A stretch of DNA of 64,000 nt from Gordionus sp. m RMFG-2023. Taxonomy: Eukaryota; Nematomorpha; Gordioida; Chordodea; Parachordodidae. Positions 25,232-36,449 of the stretch are shown piece after piece (position 1 is the stretch's first letter; each line of letters opens with the position of its first letter). Location of the stretch: positions 19,453,120-19,517,119 of the forward strand of contig NC_088778.1 in the NCBI RefSeq assembly GCF_954871325.1, given 5' to 3'. Position numbers and translations under genes: made by a program. Under the pieces are notes generated by a model. It worked only from the letters and a program-made list of their open reading frames with translations. It was not told where the DNA came from and searched no databases.

Positions 25232-25584
25232 TTAACATATCTTGATTGATTCAATATTAATAAAATTAACAATCTTGACTGAAAATTTAACAACGAAAAT
25301 TTAAAATAAAAATGAAGGAATTTGTTCGTTGATCTGACTTAAAAACTCGGCTTAAATTATTTATAAATTTTTAAAAATAAAAATAATCTTATAATACAAT
25401 AAAATATGTTTTCTCCATATTTTTTAAGAAAAAATTTAAAATAACGAGTAACGTTTTCCGTTACTGTTACTAAAAAAATGAAACGCATTACAGTTACTCG
25501 TTACCTCTAGAAGAAGGTAACGAATGGCGTTCCTTTTCTTCAAAATGGCAATGCCGTTAGTGACGACGTTACTTTACAGCACTA

Positions 25585-26019
25585 AGTTTATTACATTGAA
25601 ATATTAATATATATTCACATTATTTTTGTAAGAAATTAATTTGACGCGGTAATCTGTATTATTATTTTGAAAATTTCATTTTAAATTATGTATTTGACAT
25701 AGGATTATCAAGTATAATCACCACCCCCCACCCTTCCCATCCATCAATATAATAAAACTTATTTAATACCCAAGTAAAAAATGGCCGATTTTTATATCAT
25801 TGATCCCTATTGTTTCAGCTAATGTAAAAGATAACGAGTTAAAATTTCGTGTTTGCTCTAATTATCACATATCATTTTCATAGAAAATTGAAAGGGGTCG
25901 GCCGAAAATCTTATTTAATTAATAGTAACCTTAAACATTTAATTATATATATGTTATATTGAGTTAGGCATAGTCATTTATTTTAATAAAACAACTCCGA
26001 CTATATCTAGTATCTAAAT
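25585..26019 (-). other. LKB1 3' flank with possible poly(A) signal
   Basis: On the minus strand AATAAA occurs at 25982-25977, about 38 nt beyond the LKB1 stop, making it a plausible polyadenylation signal. The rest, up to the end of the hAT at 25584, is A+T-rich with a C-rich run at about 25720-25740. No further gene was seen. Confidence 0.45.
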
Positions 26020-26194
26020 CTATATATAAAATTCATTACTTTCATCAGAATAACCATTGCTTTTATAAGAAATTTTAACGTTGGGATGTAAAAATCGAAG
26101 AAATGGAATAATAGTCATACTTCTTAACTGACCTTGAAGAGTTTGAGGAATGTTAACTTTTTGTCCTTTATACAAGGGTTCTCTATGAAACCAA
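26020..26194 (-). CDS. STK11: LKB1/STK11 last exon found (end of kinase domain and tail)
   Basis: LKB1 is the Ser/Thr kinase that activates AMPK-family kinases in complex with STRAD and MO25. After the acceptor TTTTCTTATAAG| the exon completes a split codon (GA|T) and reads DWFHREPLYKG, then LRSMTIIPFL, then a polar tail ending ESNEFYI and stop TAG at 26022-26020. Human LKB1 has SWFRKKHP and RSMTVVPYL at the same place. The human protein continues for roughly 100 residues to a C-terminal CAAX box. Here the frame closes after 57 codons, so that tail is absent unless a weak donor (GAAA|GTAATG, after 26040) joins a further exon to the left. None was recognised there. Confidence 0.9.
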
Positions 26195-28073
26195 CTTATA
26201 AGAAAATATACAAATATAATAAATAAAGAAGTTTGTAATTAAATTCAAAAAAATAAATATTCAATTCAGATTTTGAAATGATCTTCAAAATAAAAATCTT
26301 CAAAAATATTTTTAAATGAAGATTTTTTTGAAAATACTCAAATAAGGATTTTCTAACTTATGTTCCCTGTAAAATCTTTTATGTAAAAAAAATCATTTAC
26401 AAGTAATTCTTTTGAATGCATAAAAAAATCTTTCATGATGAAATCACAAATTTTTAAAAAAATATTTTTATCTACTCATAAAAAATAATCCTTAATTTTG
26501 TGATCCTCAAAAAATTTTTTCTCAAAATTTTGAGCGAAAACAATTTTCAAAAATCCTTGAAGATTTTATTAAAACACTATTGAATTTAATGTAGTCAGTT
26601 CGCTAAATAAATTTTATAAAAATTTATACAGACAATAAAGTTTTTATCCAAATTGATAATGTAATGCATTTACTTGTTACTTTTTTATTTATCAGCCTTT
26701 TATTTTATTACATCTTATGATTTGCACATTTTACCTTTCTTCCCATTTAAAAATATCGAAAAATTTATATATAAAATTAATGAAAATTAAGAGGTCAATA
26801 TTTATTATCAGGTATTATATTATTTACAAGGTAGAGTTGGCAAAAATCGATTAAAAAATTTTTAAATGGAGATTTTCCAAGTATTTTTTAAATAGTTCAA
26901 TTAGACATTTTAAACAATAAAAAAGATATATGATATCTCAATGAAATATTTATATAAAAAAATATCATTAAATATAGTGGGTAAAATTGATTAATCAAGT
27001 CAATTTTGTTTTGATATAAAATCCGCTATAAATTTATATCTTAACATTTGTAATATCTGTAATGAAATCGATAGAGAGATGAAGCATGACAAATTATTAT
27101 ATCCGTACACCAAAATCTTATTAATGGTAAAGGTCCTAACTAGATTCGAACCATTCAAAAATAATGCTTTCAAATGATATTAAATAAAGTGAGCCCATTT
27201 GAAAGATGGCTGTCATCCTCGCAGGATAATCTAAATCAGGATAGAAATATTTGTTACTATAATATTTATAATCAGTTTCTGTAAAATGAGTATTTATTCT
27301 TTTGGAGTCGTTTGCGTTGGGAATCATGGGAACCGAAACTAATTTAATTCAAATATCAAACCACAAATATTTACTTTTAAATTTATTATCATTTGGATAT
27401 TATATTAATAATAAACTGTCATTACATTTTTTTAAACTTTCCAAATAAAAAATAGTTATTGGCTAGAAATTATCATTTAAATTTTATAATATCTTTAATC
27501 AGAATATTATAAATATTAATTTGTTTTTATTTATTTTAATTAGAATTTTCACTTACATAATTTACAAGTCAAAATTTGAAATAAAAATGAACTCAAAGTC
27601 AATTATAAAAAGTCTAAATATTGATTATTTTGATTTAATTGGAAAATAAAATAGCTACAAGTATTGATTTATATCATTCATTTTATTAGATTAAATCTCC
27701 CAACCCTATTTACCAAAAATAATTTTGGTAAGTTACGAATCAGCTATACCTAGTTTAGGTGAATCAAGCAAAAAACTGTGTTGTATTCACATAATGTAAA
27801 TTTTTTTTCAGCTGTACTAACTTTGAAAGAGCTATTTTGATTATTATTAATATTACATACAAAAGAAATTGTAAAAAGATGACTTTTTTATATATTCAGA
27901 AAATTATCAGAGGCGAGACTCTAAAATTGAAATAATATATTTGATATTTTTAAATAATAATAAGTAAAATTTCCATAATTAAATGGATTTTTCCATACTT
28001 CTATCGTTAAAGTTGCCAACTCTATTAGAAATATATCAATAAATATTCTTTAAAAATTATTAATCAAAATTAC
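26195..28073 (-). other. LKB1 intron between the exons at 28074-28131 and 26020-26194
   Basis: A 1.9-kb A+T-rich intron, with donor CATGA|GTAATT and acceptor TTCTTATAAG. From 26270 to 26590 short CAAAAAT/TTTTTGA-type runs recur. A 63-codon open frame on the minus strand (27327-27136) is discussed under rejected items. No mobile element was identified. Confidence 0.7.
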
Positions 28074-28131
28074 TCATGGGTGGTTATTTGTTTTAAATCG
28101 AATCTTTTGTCCACATCTTTTTCAAGCATGC
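28074..28131 (-). CDS. STK11: LKB1/STK11 58-nt exon (kinase subdomain XI)
   Basis: This tiny exon follows acceptor TAATTTTAG| and ends at donor GA|GTAATT. It completes a Gly codon (G|GC) and encodes GMLEKDVDKRFDLKQITTH, matching human LKB1 GMLEYEPAKRFSIRQIRQH. The K-R-F with invariant Arg is the kinase subdomain XI signature. Its length of 58 nt and phases 1 and 2 equal those I recall for human STK11 exon 7 (c.863-920). It begins only 207 bp from the opposite-strand ORF at 28339. Confidence 0.93.
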
Positions 28132-28338
28132 CTAAAATTATTTAAATAATTTATATATATCGAATACGAAAAATATATTATCTGACAAATAATTTTTTGA
28201 TCGAATTATTCGAAATAATTTGTAATTATTAATAAATAATTGAAATTGTAAATATTTAAAATTATTCAACATGTTCCTTGATTGAGGAACTTTTTATATT
28301 TTTTTCCAAATTACCGAAACTATAACAAAATAAATGAG

Positions 28339-28647
28339 ATGGAATCTAGAGAGAAGTTCCATAATCAAAGAGTTTGGCCGCCCGTACATTATACAAGTGC
28401 AGTACAAGCTAAACTAAAACCGTTGACAAAATTAAATCCTAACGCATTGAATAGTGTAAAAAATTCGTATTCTGGAGGACTACAAGCTTACAACTCTAAA
28501 GCTATGAGGGTGAAATTGCAAGTGGTCAAGACTACGAAATTTAATGAAAAGATAGAAATGAATAATGGTATGCAGATTACCAAAGGAGTAAAAGATATGG
28601 AGTTAGAAGAAAATATTATGTTGAAAGATGATGATAAATTTACGTAA
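28339..28647 (+). CDS. Unidentified 102-codon ORF inside an LKB1 intron
   Basis: An open frame starts at ATG 28339 (MESREKFHNQRVWPPVHYTS...) and stops with TAA at 28645-28647. The frame is open back to 28282 but without an earlier ATG. Codon use is less A+T-biased than the surroundings (CCG CCC, GTG GTC AAG), and no transposon motif was recognised, which favours a real small gene or a 3' exon. The product is basic in the middle and acidic at the C-terminus (ELEEN, KDDDK), with no signal peptide or membrane segment. It lies on the strand opposite LKB1, and a large palindrome begins 60 bp after its stop. Function unknown. Confidence 0.5.
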   Translation: MESREKFHNQRVWPPVHYTSAVQAKLKPLTKLNPNALNSVKNSYSGGLQAYNSKAMRVKLQVVKTTKFNEKIEMNNGMQITKGVKDMELEENIMLKDDDKFT

Positions 28648-28706
28648 ATTAATATATATATTTTTTGTATTATTACATGTCTTTGGCCTTTTTAGGGGCA
28701 GACATG

Positions 28707-29389
28707 TTGTATTTAGTAATTACAATATATAGTTATCATGTTTAAAATTATACCTACTGTCAATCAATAATATTATTGATTAAAAATATTGATATATTTT
28801 ATATTATTTTATTGTATTTATCGCGGAGGGATATATTTTTAAAGGAAAGAAAAAATTGATTTCGCCATTAGAAAAAATTATTGTGAAAATTGAGGGATTA
28901 ATTTTAATTATTGTGAAAAGAAAGAAAATTTATTAGATTCATTATTTTAATTGATATTTGATGAAAAAATTATGAATTGAATGATATTAAAATATTTCTC
29001 ATGTATATTAGAAAATTGTTTCTCTTAACATTTTTCAATATTTAATATAACTCAATATTTAATATATTTTTACAATTTACACTTCAAATTTATATTTCTT
29101 CTTTATTTAATAATTTTATCATTCAATTCATAATTTTTTCATCAAATATCAATTAAAATAATGAATCCAATAAATTTTCTTTCTTTTCACAATAATTAAA
29201 ATTAATCCCTCAATTTTCACAATAATTTTTTCTAATGGCGAAATCAATTTTTTCTTAAAAATATATGCCTCCGCGATAAATACAATAAAATAATATAAAA
29301 TATATCAATATTTTTAATCAATAATATTATTGATTGACAGTAGGTATAATTTTAAACATATAACTATATATTGTAATTACTAAATACAA
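28707..29389. repeat. Foldback palindrome, ~280-bp arms
   Basis: Left arm 28707-28986 and right arm 29117-29389 are near-perfect inverted copies, starting TTGTATTTAGTAATTACAA and ending GAATTGAATGATA, with only a handful of differences. The 130-bp centre (28987-29116) is A+T-rich and unpaired. No target duplication and no coding content were seen. It could be a foldback-type transposable element or a hairpin-RNA locus. The close identity means a recent origin or ongoing conversion. Confidence 0.93.
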
Positions 29390-30272
29390 AACAAATCTAT
29401 AAATCTTTTTTTTAAAATTTTGTTACATAATATGTACGATATTAATTTTTATTTTTATTATTACTCATTTTATATTACTTTTAAATTGATAATATGATTT
29501 GCAGCTATGTTTTATGTCGTAATTGATTTAATAGTCCTTATAGTCCCCTACTTAATGATATAATTTTCCAATATATATAGTCCTCTATTTTATAAATTTA
29601 TTATCAATATATTTGTATACTTTTTCCGATATATAATATATAAAGTCTAATATATATTTTTTCCCAATATATATATCGCCATCCTAGTTCCCTATCTTAT
29701 TAACATAATGATATACTCTTCACTATATATATATAAAGTCCAATGTAATTGTTTTTAATATATATGTATATATAGTCCTTCTAGTCCCCTACTTAATCAA
29801 CTTAATGATATAATTTTCCAAATTTATATAATTCTCTATTTTTAAAAATTAAAATACAACAAGATAATGTTACCATGATACATTATATCCTTTAGTAGTA
29901 TTAAATTAAAATACCTTGTTAATATTGATACAACAATATTTTCCTCTCTCTATAATTCTCTTTATAGTTCCCTACTTTATTTTTTTTTCTACTTTCTCAA
30001 AGATTGATAAAATATCCATATTGTTTGAACTTATTGATTGTATTTATTATCCTTACTTAAGATATCTTTCGCTTGCCAAGCGAGTTCTTTCCCTAATTTC
30101 CCCAGTTTTTATGATTGTCTCTCAAAATTGATTCCCATTATCATTTTTCCCCCGATACTAATTTTTTTTTTAATTTTTAAAAATTCAATTTTTTATTAAT
30201 CATATACAAATATGATAAAATATTATTATTAAAAAATTAACATAATAAAATATGTCATTATATAAGTTTTAG
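29390..30272. other. Intronic DNA with degenerate ~120-200-bp repeats
   Basis: From about 29530 to 29850 phrases such as AGTCCCCTACTTAATGATA and ATATAATTTTCCAA recur two to three times, with TATA-rich runs between, so an old tandem repeat is likely. CGCTTGCCAAGCG near 30070 is a short perfect hairpin. No gene was seen. Confidence 0.4.
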
Positions 30273-31165
30273 TTAAAAAAAAAGATTGATGTATATTTTA
30301 ATAAAAAGAAAAAACATTATAAAAAAAATATCAAGGGGCGAGGTCTGGCCATGATGTTTTAAATATTTGATAATAAATCTAATTATAGATACGGCGATTT
30401 TCTGCTTGAGTTTATAAAATGGAGAAAGGTATGATTTTTTTATTGATGTGGATATTATTTTGAAGAGATCTAATGCCGCTTGTCCAAATGTGCAGGTTGA
30501 TGTAGCTGCTATGGGAACAAAGTGGTTGTCACACATAAGGTGTGAGTATTTTATATTTTTTAGAGATTCGGCTCTGTTAAGGGGATCATGCGATTTATTA
30601 GTTGGGGCCATGGGATCAATGCAGGTAAAATCCCACATTAAAGGCTTTCCCATTAAAAAAGGTAAGATTGTTTTACCGTCAGGGCGTTTTTTATCTAAAA
30701 AAGATGTCGGTTCTAAAATACAGGGATATTAGCTTTAAAAGAAGCTATTATTGTATTAATTTTATCATGTCGGCTGATTTTTGATATAAATTTACAGTGG
30801 AGAGCGTGTCTCCCATACGCGTCTGCCGATTGATTGCATTTAATGCAAATATAATGGTTTAGGAAAGGTACGCCCAAGCGTAAATTGATTGCATAATGAA
30901 AAGCGTCGTTATCTATTAGCTGGTTATTTAAAATGCTGGGATATGAATCTAACCATTCATGGCCAGAGTTGTTGAAATTAAGTGATCTTAGGAGGAATTT
31001 ATATTGGTGATCATCGCTCAAGTTGAGGTAAGCTAAGGAACGAGATACCAATCCTTGATCCCACTTTTTGTTTCGTTGAATCTGGTGTGGCTGTGTTTGG
31101 TAAGACATTAATATTCCAACAACGTAAGACTTCGTCTAATAAATTATCTTTATCGATGGTAATAA
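30273..31165 (-). mobile_element. Retroelement C-terminal fragment (zinc finger + RPDG/WDFTC region)
   Basis: The minus strand encodes, in order, a Cys-His cluster (LGVPFLNHYICIKCN, then GRHALHC and SRHDKIN), an RPDGKT motif, MWDFTCIDPMA and a downstream block with HFVPIA and FGQAALDLF. This order is familiar from the C-termini of a class of invertebrate retroelement polymerases, where RPDG...WD resembles a restriction-like endonuclease. I cannot place the clade with certainty. Only the 3' end is present and it is broken. Related pieces occur at 38940-39130 and 44320-44530, all on the LKB1 sense strand. Confidence 0.65.
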
Positions 31166-32129
31166 TTTGCGAGTATTTTAGTATAAAAGGTAAAAATATC
31201 GTGTTATTGGTAAGTTAGCGACAAAATTTTATTCATAATCCATAAATTGTATAGCGCCGTCATTTATTTCACACAAATGAAATATCAATTTTTGGTATAT
31301 ACCGAAAAAGCCGATAGTGTCGCCAGGGTTTTCAAATAGTATATATATTTATAAAAGGTGTCTAAATAATTTGAAACATTATTGCTTAAAAACATGTGTA
31401 AAGCCGTAAACCAAAAGTTAAAGACTCAAATTGGAGCAACATTTTTTTTCTTCCGATAGACCTTTAGAGATTTTTTAAAATTTTTAATATGATTATTTTT
31501 TTTTATTTTCACTATAAAGTTTTTGAGATATAAGGATTTTTAAAATTTCAGATTCGAAAGTAGCTACCTTTCATATATTTGAGGCCTTGTATTTTAAAAA
31601 CCAGGTGTATTAGCGAGCTAAAATAAACGGCTTTCTCATTTTTTTACCTATTTAAGAAAATGTGTTTTTTTTGATCGATTTGACATGGAATAGCCAGAAC
31701 AAAAACACGTCGACCAACTAAGAACAAGAACGGATCATTCGAGTTCAAATTTATAATGACCAAATAAAGTTACACAAGAAACAATTCAACCAAAGAGTTC
31801 TGAACATCAACGTTGGAACAGAAAAACCAAAAAGATTAATCGATGAACTTGGGGGAAAATAAGATATGTTATTATATATCGAGATAATTTAATATTATAA
31901 AGGGAATTTAATATAAATTATAAAGGGAATTTAATATAAATTATAGAGGTCATTTAAATTGAATAATTATTTTATTAATATACTTGTTACAAATATAGCG
32001 AATTTACATATGAATGCGTTCGTATGTTTGACCTTATATGTGAACACGTTCCTATTTTAACTAATGCATTCATGTTTTAAGTTTGTTCGATTTTAAAAAA
32101 TTTATTTTTTTTCATTTGTATATAAAAAA
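31166..32129. other. Intronic DNA with weak repeat scraps
   Basis: No gene was seen. Around 31660-31700 the text TTTTTTTGATCGATTTGACATGGAATAG resembles, inverted, a stretch near 43963-43990, so both may be pieces of one interspersed repeat. A 24-bp unit containing AAAGGGAATTTAATAT is tandemly repeated at about 31898-31945. Confidence 0.35.
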
Positions 32130-32247
32130 TAATATTTTATCGAATTTTTAACATAGCCCAAATATAATTAATACTTGAAATATTTATTCATTGGGTCGGT
32201 AATCGGTCAAATTACAATATTTTTGGAATAATGCTTAACAAATAGAT
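32130..32247. repeat. Satellite array, left part (~145-bp monomer)
   Basis: A partial monomer (TTATTCATTGGGTCGG, CAATATTTTTGGAATAATG) matches the array at 35544-36360. The hAT at 32248-35543 separates the two parts, so the array existed first and was split by the insertion. Confidence 0.7.
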
Positions 32248-35200
32248 AGTGCAGTAAAGTAACGTCAAAAAAGTAACGCCATTTGTTACCTTCTTCTAGA
32301 GGTAATGAATAACGGTAACAACGCGTTTCTTTTTTTGTGATAACGCAAAACGTTACTTTGAATTTTCTCTTATAAATATTAAAAAAAGAAAAACTGTACT
32401 ATAAAATTACTTTTATTTATTTTTTAATACAAATAAATTTAAAACCAGTTTTTTAATTCATATCAACCACCATTCCTCCATTTTTATATTAAATTCTCGT
32501 TGTTAAATTTTCAGTCTAATGTTAATCTAATTAATATTCAATTAAAATTAAAACTTAAATGTTAATAATATTATTATTCTATTTTATAATTTTTTTAAGA
32601 ATATTATGTCCATAGTTTTTAGTTCTTATGATGAAGATGATTTAACCTTTCCCTGGGCCTAATTTGAAATATATTTTACACCAATAAAGAAAATTAAGGG
32701 TACAAAGTCTACATTTTGTAAATATAAATTATGTCCCAACACAAATATTTCAACCTCAATATCCAGCAATTCAAACATGAAGGTAAAATGATGAATTAAT
32801 ATATTATTTTAAACATTACTTTAATAATAAAATATTAAATCATGGGTATTATAAAATAACCATTAAAAGTTTGAAAAATGTAATCATGAAATTAAAACCT
32901 AAGCAATTAAATTATACTATAGTATAAGGTTGGGAAACACCATTAAAAACTGAAGATTAACAAAATATTGGTATTGGTGCAAAATATAATATTGGGTTTA
33001 AACAATATCTTCTATTTCTTTTTAGTATTGCTATTAGTTTAACTTCAAATTGTTAATCAATTTAATTTAAGAATAAAATAGTGAATTTAAAATACTTTGT
33101 TCAAATAAATATGTATAAGAATATATATATGGAATAAAACTGTGAAGCAATATTGTTTTAGAAAACCGAACCTAGATATTTTTCCTGTTTGAGTTCTGAA
33201 AAAGATAAGAAATTGAAATCTTTAGCAAACATAATTTCAATTTTTACTGTTTTTCTTGACAATGAGGGATTAAAAAATGCAATTAAATTTTTTAAGATTT
33301 ATTTTCAATTATTGAAAAAGTGTTATTTTTATAAAAAAAAAATCAGGAATTGATAATATATTAATTAAAAAATTTAGACTGTAATTCTTCAAAAATGAAA
33401 GAGATTAATAAACATTTGAATAGTAATATAAAAAAAATCGAAGCCAATCAACTCACACTCATTGAGATGCAGAATCCATCTACATAAAAGATAAAAATAG
33501 CACAATCAGCTGTTGATAAACTAGTTATTAATTTTGTAATTGAAGAATTACAATTATTTTCAAAAGCACTGCATTTATTAATATTATTAAAAAATTGCAG
33601 CCAACTAAAAATGTGATGTCTAGGCCTACCCTCGTATTAAACATTTGTAAAACATATGACACTATGGCAAAATTAGTGGATTTATTGTGTATCCCAAAAA
33701 TTGTTTGTACAACTATGGATTCTTGGTCAGCTTATCATCGATATATAAAATACATATTCTATAGATTGATAATATTGTCTTTTAACAAAGTTCTTATTTA
33801 GGGATGACAGTAATGGCTATATCCAGACACTCTGAAGAGGGTTTCAGCCTGCTTAGCTTTTAAAAGGCTAAACCAAAAACACACATTTGATTATCAAGCA
33901 AAAATAATCTTTGAAATTTTTACAACATATAAGAAACAAAACTAAGTGACCAAATGCATTACCGACAATGCTAGAAATTATATAAAAGCTTTCAAGTAAA
34001 AAAAATTAAATTATAATATATTTATTAAAAATTTATTAGTATGAACAAGGAGAGGAATCTGATAATGAAATAGTTCCTCTGCCATTATTTTAGTAATTCC
34101 TGTTAAGCACACACTTTAGATCTCATTGCAAGTGTTGACATTGAAAAGGCAGGTAACGATGTCTACTTTAAAACCATTTCAAAAAATTACATTTTCTAAG
34201 TGTAAGCTATTGTGGAATATACATAGGCAGTCTTCAAACTGTGCAGCCATTTTTAAGGAAAACATGGGAAGATATCTGATTAAACCGGTTATAACAAGAT
34301 GGAACTCTTTTATAACTCCGTGAAATTAATAGATAGTCTTATTAACGAGAATTGCCAAAAATTTGACGATTCCGTAATAAATCTTAATTACAGAGATTTT
34401 CAGATAATGACAAGCCGTTCATGAATGAATATTGTATGGTTAGTGTTAATTAAGAAATATGATATGCATATATATATGATTTTATAGGTTATGGAACCGA
34501 TTGCTACGGCTCTTTCAATTTTAGAGAGCGAAGAAAAAATGCATAATTAAGAAATATGATATGTATATATATATGATTTTATAGGTTATGGAACCGATTG
34601 CTATGGCTCTTTCAATTTTAGAGAGGGAAGAAAAAATGCATTTGGAATATCTCACTCGATAACTATTATAATATTAAAACTTCAAAAAATGGCTTTAAAT
34701 AATTTCAAGTTTTGAAAGCCGCTTATTTCAATCCTGGAAAGCATAGATAAAAGGTATACAGTTCAAATATTGCTTACAATTTATATTTTGATTATCTTTT
34801 ATTTTCAATAGATTCAAACACATCTATAAAGTTGAATATATACTATCAGCAATAGTTCGCCCGCATTTAAATTAGATTGGCCCTGGATAAAATTAGAGGT
34901 CAACAAAGGAAGAATGCTAGAACTAATTTCCAGTTTGAAAGAAAGAGCCGACGTAATTCCTTTATCCAACACACATACCAGAATATTTTCTGATAAAGAT
35001 AAAAAAAATTTTGATGAGGAAATGAATGAAGATTTTTATTATATAATTTATTATAGTTTTTTTCAAAATAAAAATAATTCATTAAATATTTTTAATAAAT
35101 TCTTTGAATTAGAATTTTTATTTATTAAATATAATACAACTCTCCCATCCTATACGCCAATTCCACGTGTGTTTAGCACTCAATTTTTGCTAAAATTAAA

Positions 35201-35543
35201 TAAAAAATTGTTACAAAAAGATGTTATCTTATATATAATATATATTTTTGGATAATTTTATTTATATTGTAATTATATATATGAATTTTTATAAAAAGAT
35301 CTTATCTTATATATTCTTTTTGTATAATTTTATTTAAATTATATACTGCAGGAAAAAAAATAAATATTTTTTAGTATATAATATTTAATTTTTTAAGTAA
35401 CGAGTAACCCGTTACTTTTTTGAATAGTCAGTAACACGCGTTCCTTTTTCAAAAAGATAACGAGTAACGATAACGTGTTTCATTTTTCTGACATAATGAG
35501 TAACGGTAAAGCGTTTCTTTTTTGTAGTAACGTTAACAGCACT
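32248..35543 (+). mobile_element. hAT transposon, GTAACG-tail family, most complete copy
   Basis: The ends are AGTGCAGTAAAGTAACG and CGTTAACAGCACT, with internal GTAACG/CGTTAC repeats at both sides. AAATAGAT lies directly before the left end and 2 bp after the right end, probably the target duplication. Plus-strand transposase pieces in order are: a Cys-rich N-terminal segment (about 32650-32780), a central region at 33595-33801 with TTMDSWSAY, a piece at 34126-34323 ending ITRWNSF, and a C-terminus at 34914-35255 with TTLPSYTPIPRVFST in place of the usual SxERxFS. Several stops and frame changes break it. A 90-bp segment containing ATATGATATG is tandemly duplicated near 34455-34640. Confidence 0.8.
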
Positions 35544-36360
35544 ATAAATAGATAAAAGCGTATAAAACAAAAGTGATGGGCCAACATTATAGTATTTATT
35601 CATTGAGTCGGTTAAATGAAAATATTTATGGGATATTGTTACACGTAATTATAGAGATATAAAACAAAAATGAACATTTTTCAATTAACATTAGTCGCAA
35701 ATTGGGTCAATCGAATATTTAATAAGCGGTCGGTTTTGAGTTCGGCAATAAAAATATTTTTTGGAATAATACTTAACACATAGATATACGAGTATAAAAA
35801 AATGTCCATGAAATGCCATCATTGCAGTATTAAGTCATTGGGTCGGTTACGTTATGTGTTAAATTTTAATATTTTTTATAAAACAAAAATGAACATTTTT
35901 CATTTGATGTTATTAGCAAATTTGTTGATCGAATATTTAATAAGCGGTCTGTATTGAGTTAGGCAATCGATCAAATCACATTATTTTTGGATAATTTAAT
36001 ATGTATAGATATAAGCTTATAAAATAAAAATGAAGATTTTTCCATGGATAACGCCAGCATTGCAGTATTTAGTCATTGGTTCGGCTACGAGTCGGTTATC
36101 AGTCATATCACAATATTTAAAAAAAAATTTTGGGATAATGTTTTACATGTAATTATAGCGACATATAACAAAAATGAACATTTTTCAATGGATATTACCA
36201 GTAATGCATTATTTAGTTAGTCATCGGTTTTGAGTCTGCAATCAGTCAAATAACAATATTTAAAAAATATTTTTTATGATAATGTTTTAAACGTAAATAT
36301 AAGCTTTAAAAACAAAAATGAAGCGATTTCGATCATTAATGCCAGCAGGCTATATTTTTC
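35544..36360. repeat. Satellite array,~145-bp monomer
   Basis: About five to six monomers carry AAACAAAAATGAACATTTTT (or a close variant) followed by GCCAGCATTGCAGTAT and ATTGGGTCGGTT. Landmarks recur about every 137-150 bp, with one longer interval at the left. Divergence between monomers is considerable. Together with 32130-32247 it forms one array interrupted by a hAT. Confidence 0.8.
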
Positions 36361-36449
36361 GAGAATCATCTAAAACAGGGATTTAATTTAATTTACTAAA
36401 TATTTAATTCTCTTTATTTATATTAAAAAACAGCATGATATATAAATGT

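Larger units (their letters stand above)
20302..25584 (-). mobile_element. hAT transposon, GTAACG-tail family, with nested insertions
   Basis: The ends are GCTGTAAACGTTACTTCAAA (left) and GACGTTACTTTACAGCACTA (right), matching the ends of 32248-35543 in inverted order. Minus-strand pieces of the same transposase occur in order: a zinc-finger-like N-terminal region with a 146-bp duplication (24941-25231), a central piece (24715-24900) and C-terminal pieces (22400-22620 and 20540-20900). Two further hAT insertions split it (20907-22379 and 22629-24697). Much of the central coding region is missing. The original element would be about 1.7 kb after removing the insertions. Confidence 0.75.

Noticed and set aside
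27136-27327. 63-codon minus-strand ORF in an LKB1 intron (MIPNANDSKRINTHF...)
   Set aside because: It does not fit the LKB1 phases or similarity, lacks a good donor, and has no recognised family. It may still be real, but the evidence is only its open length.
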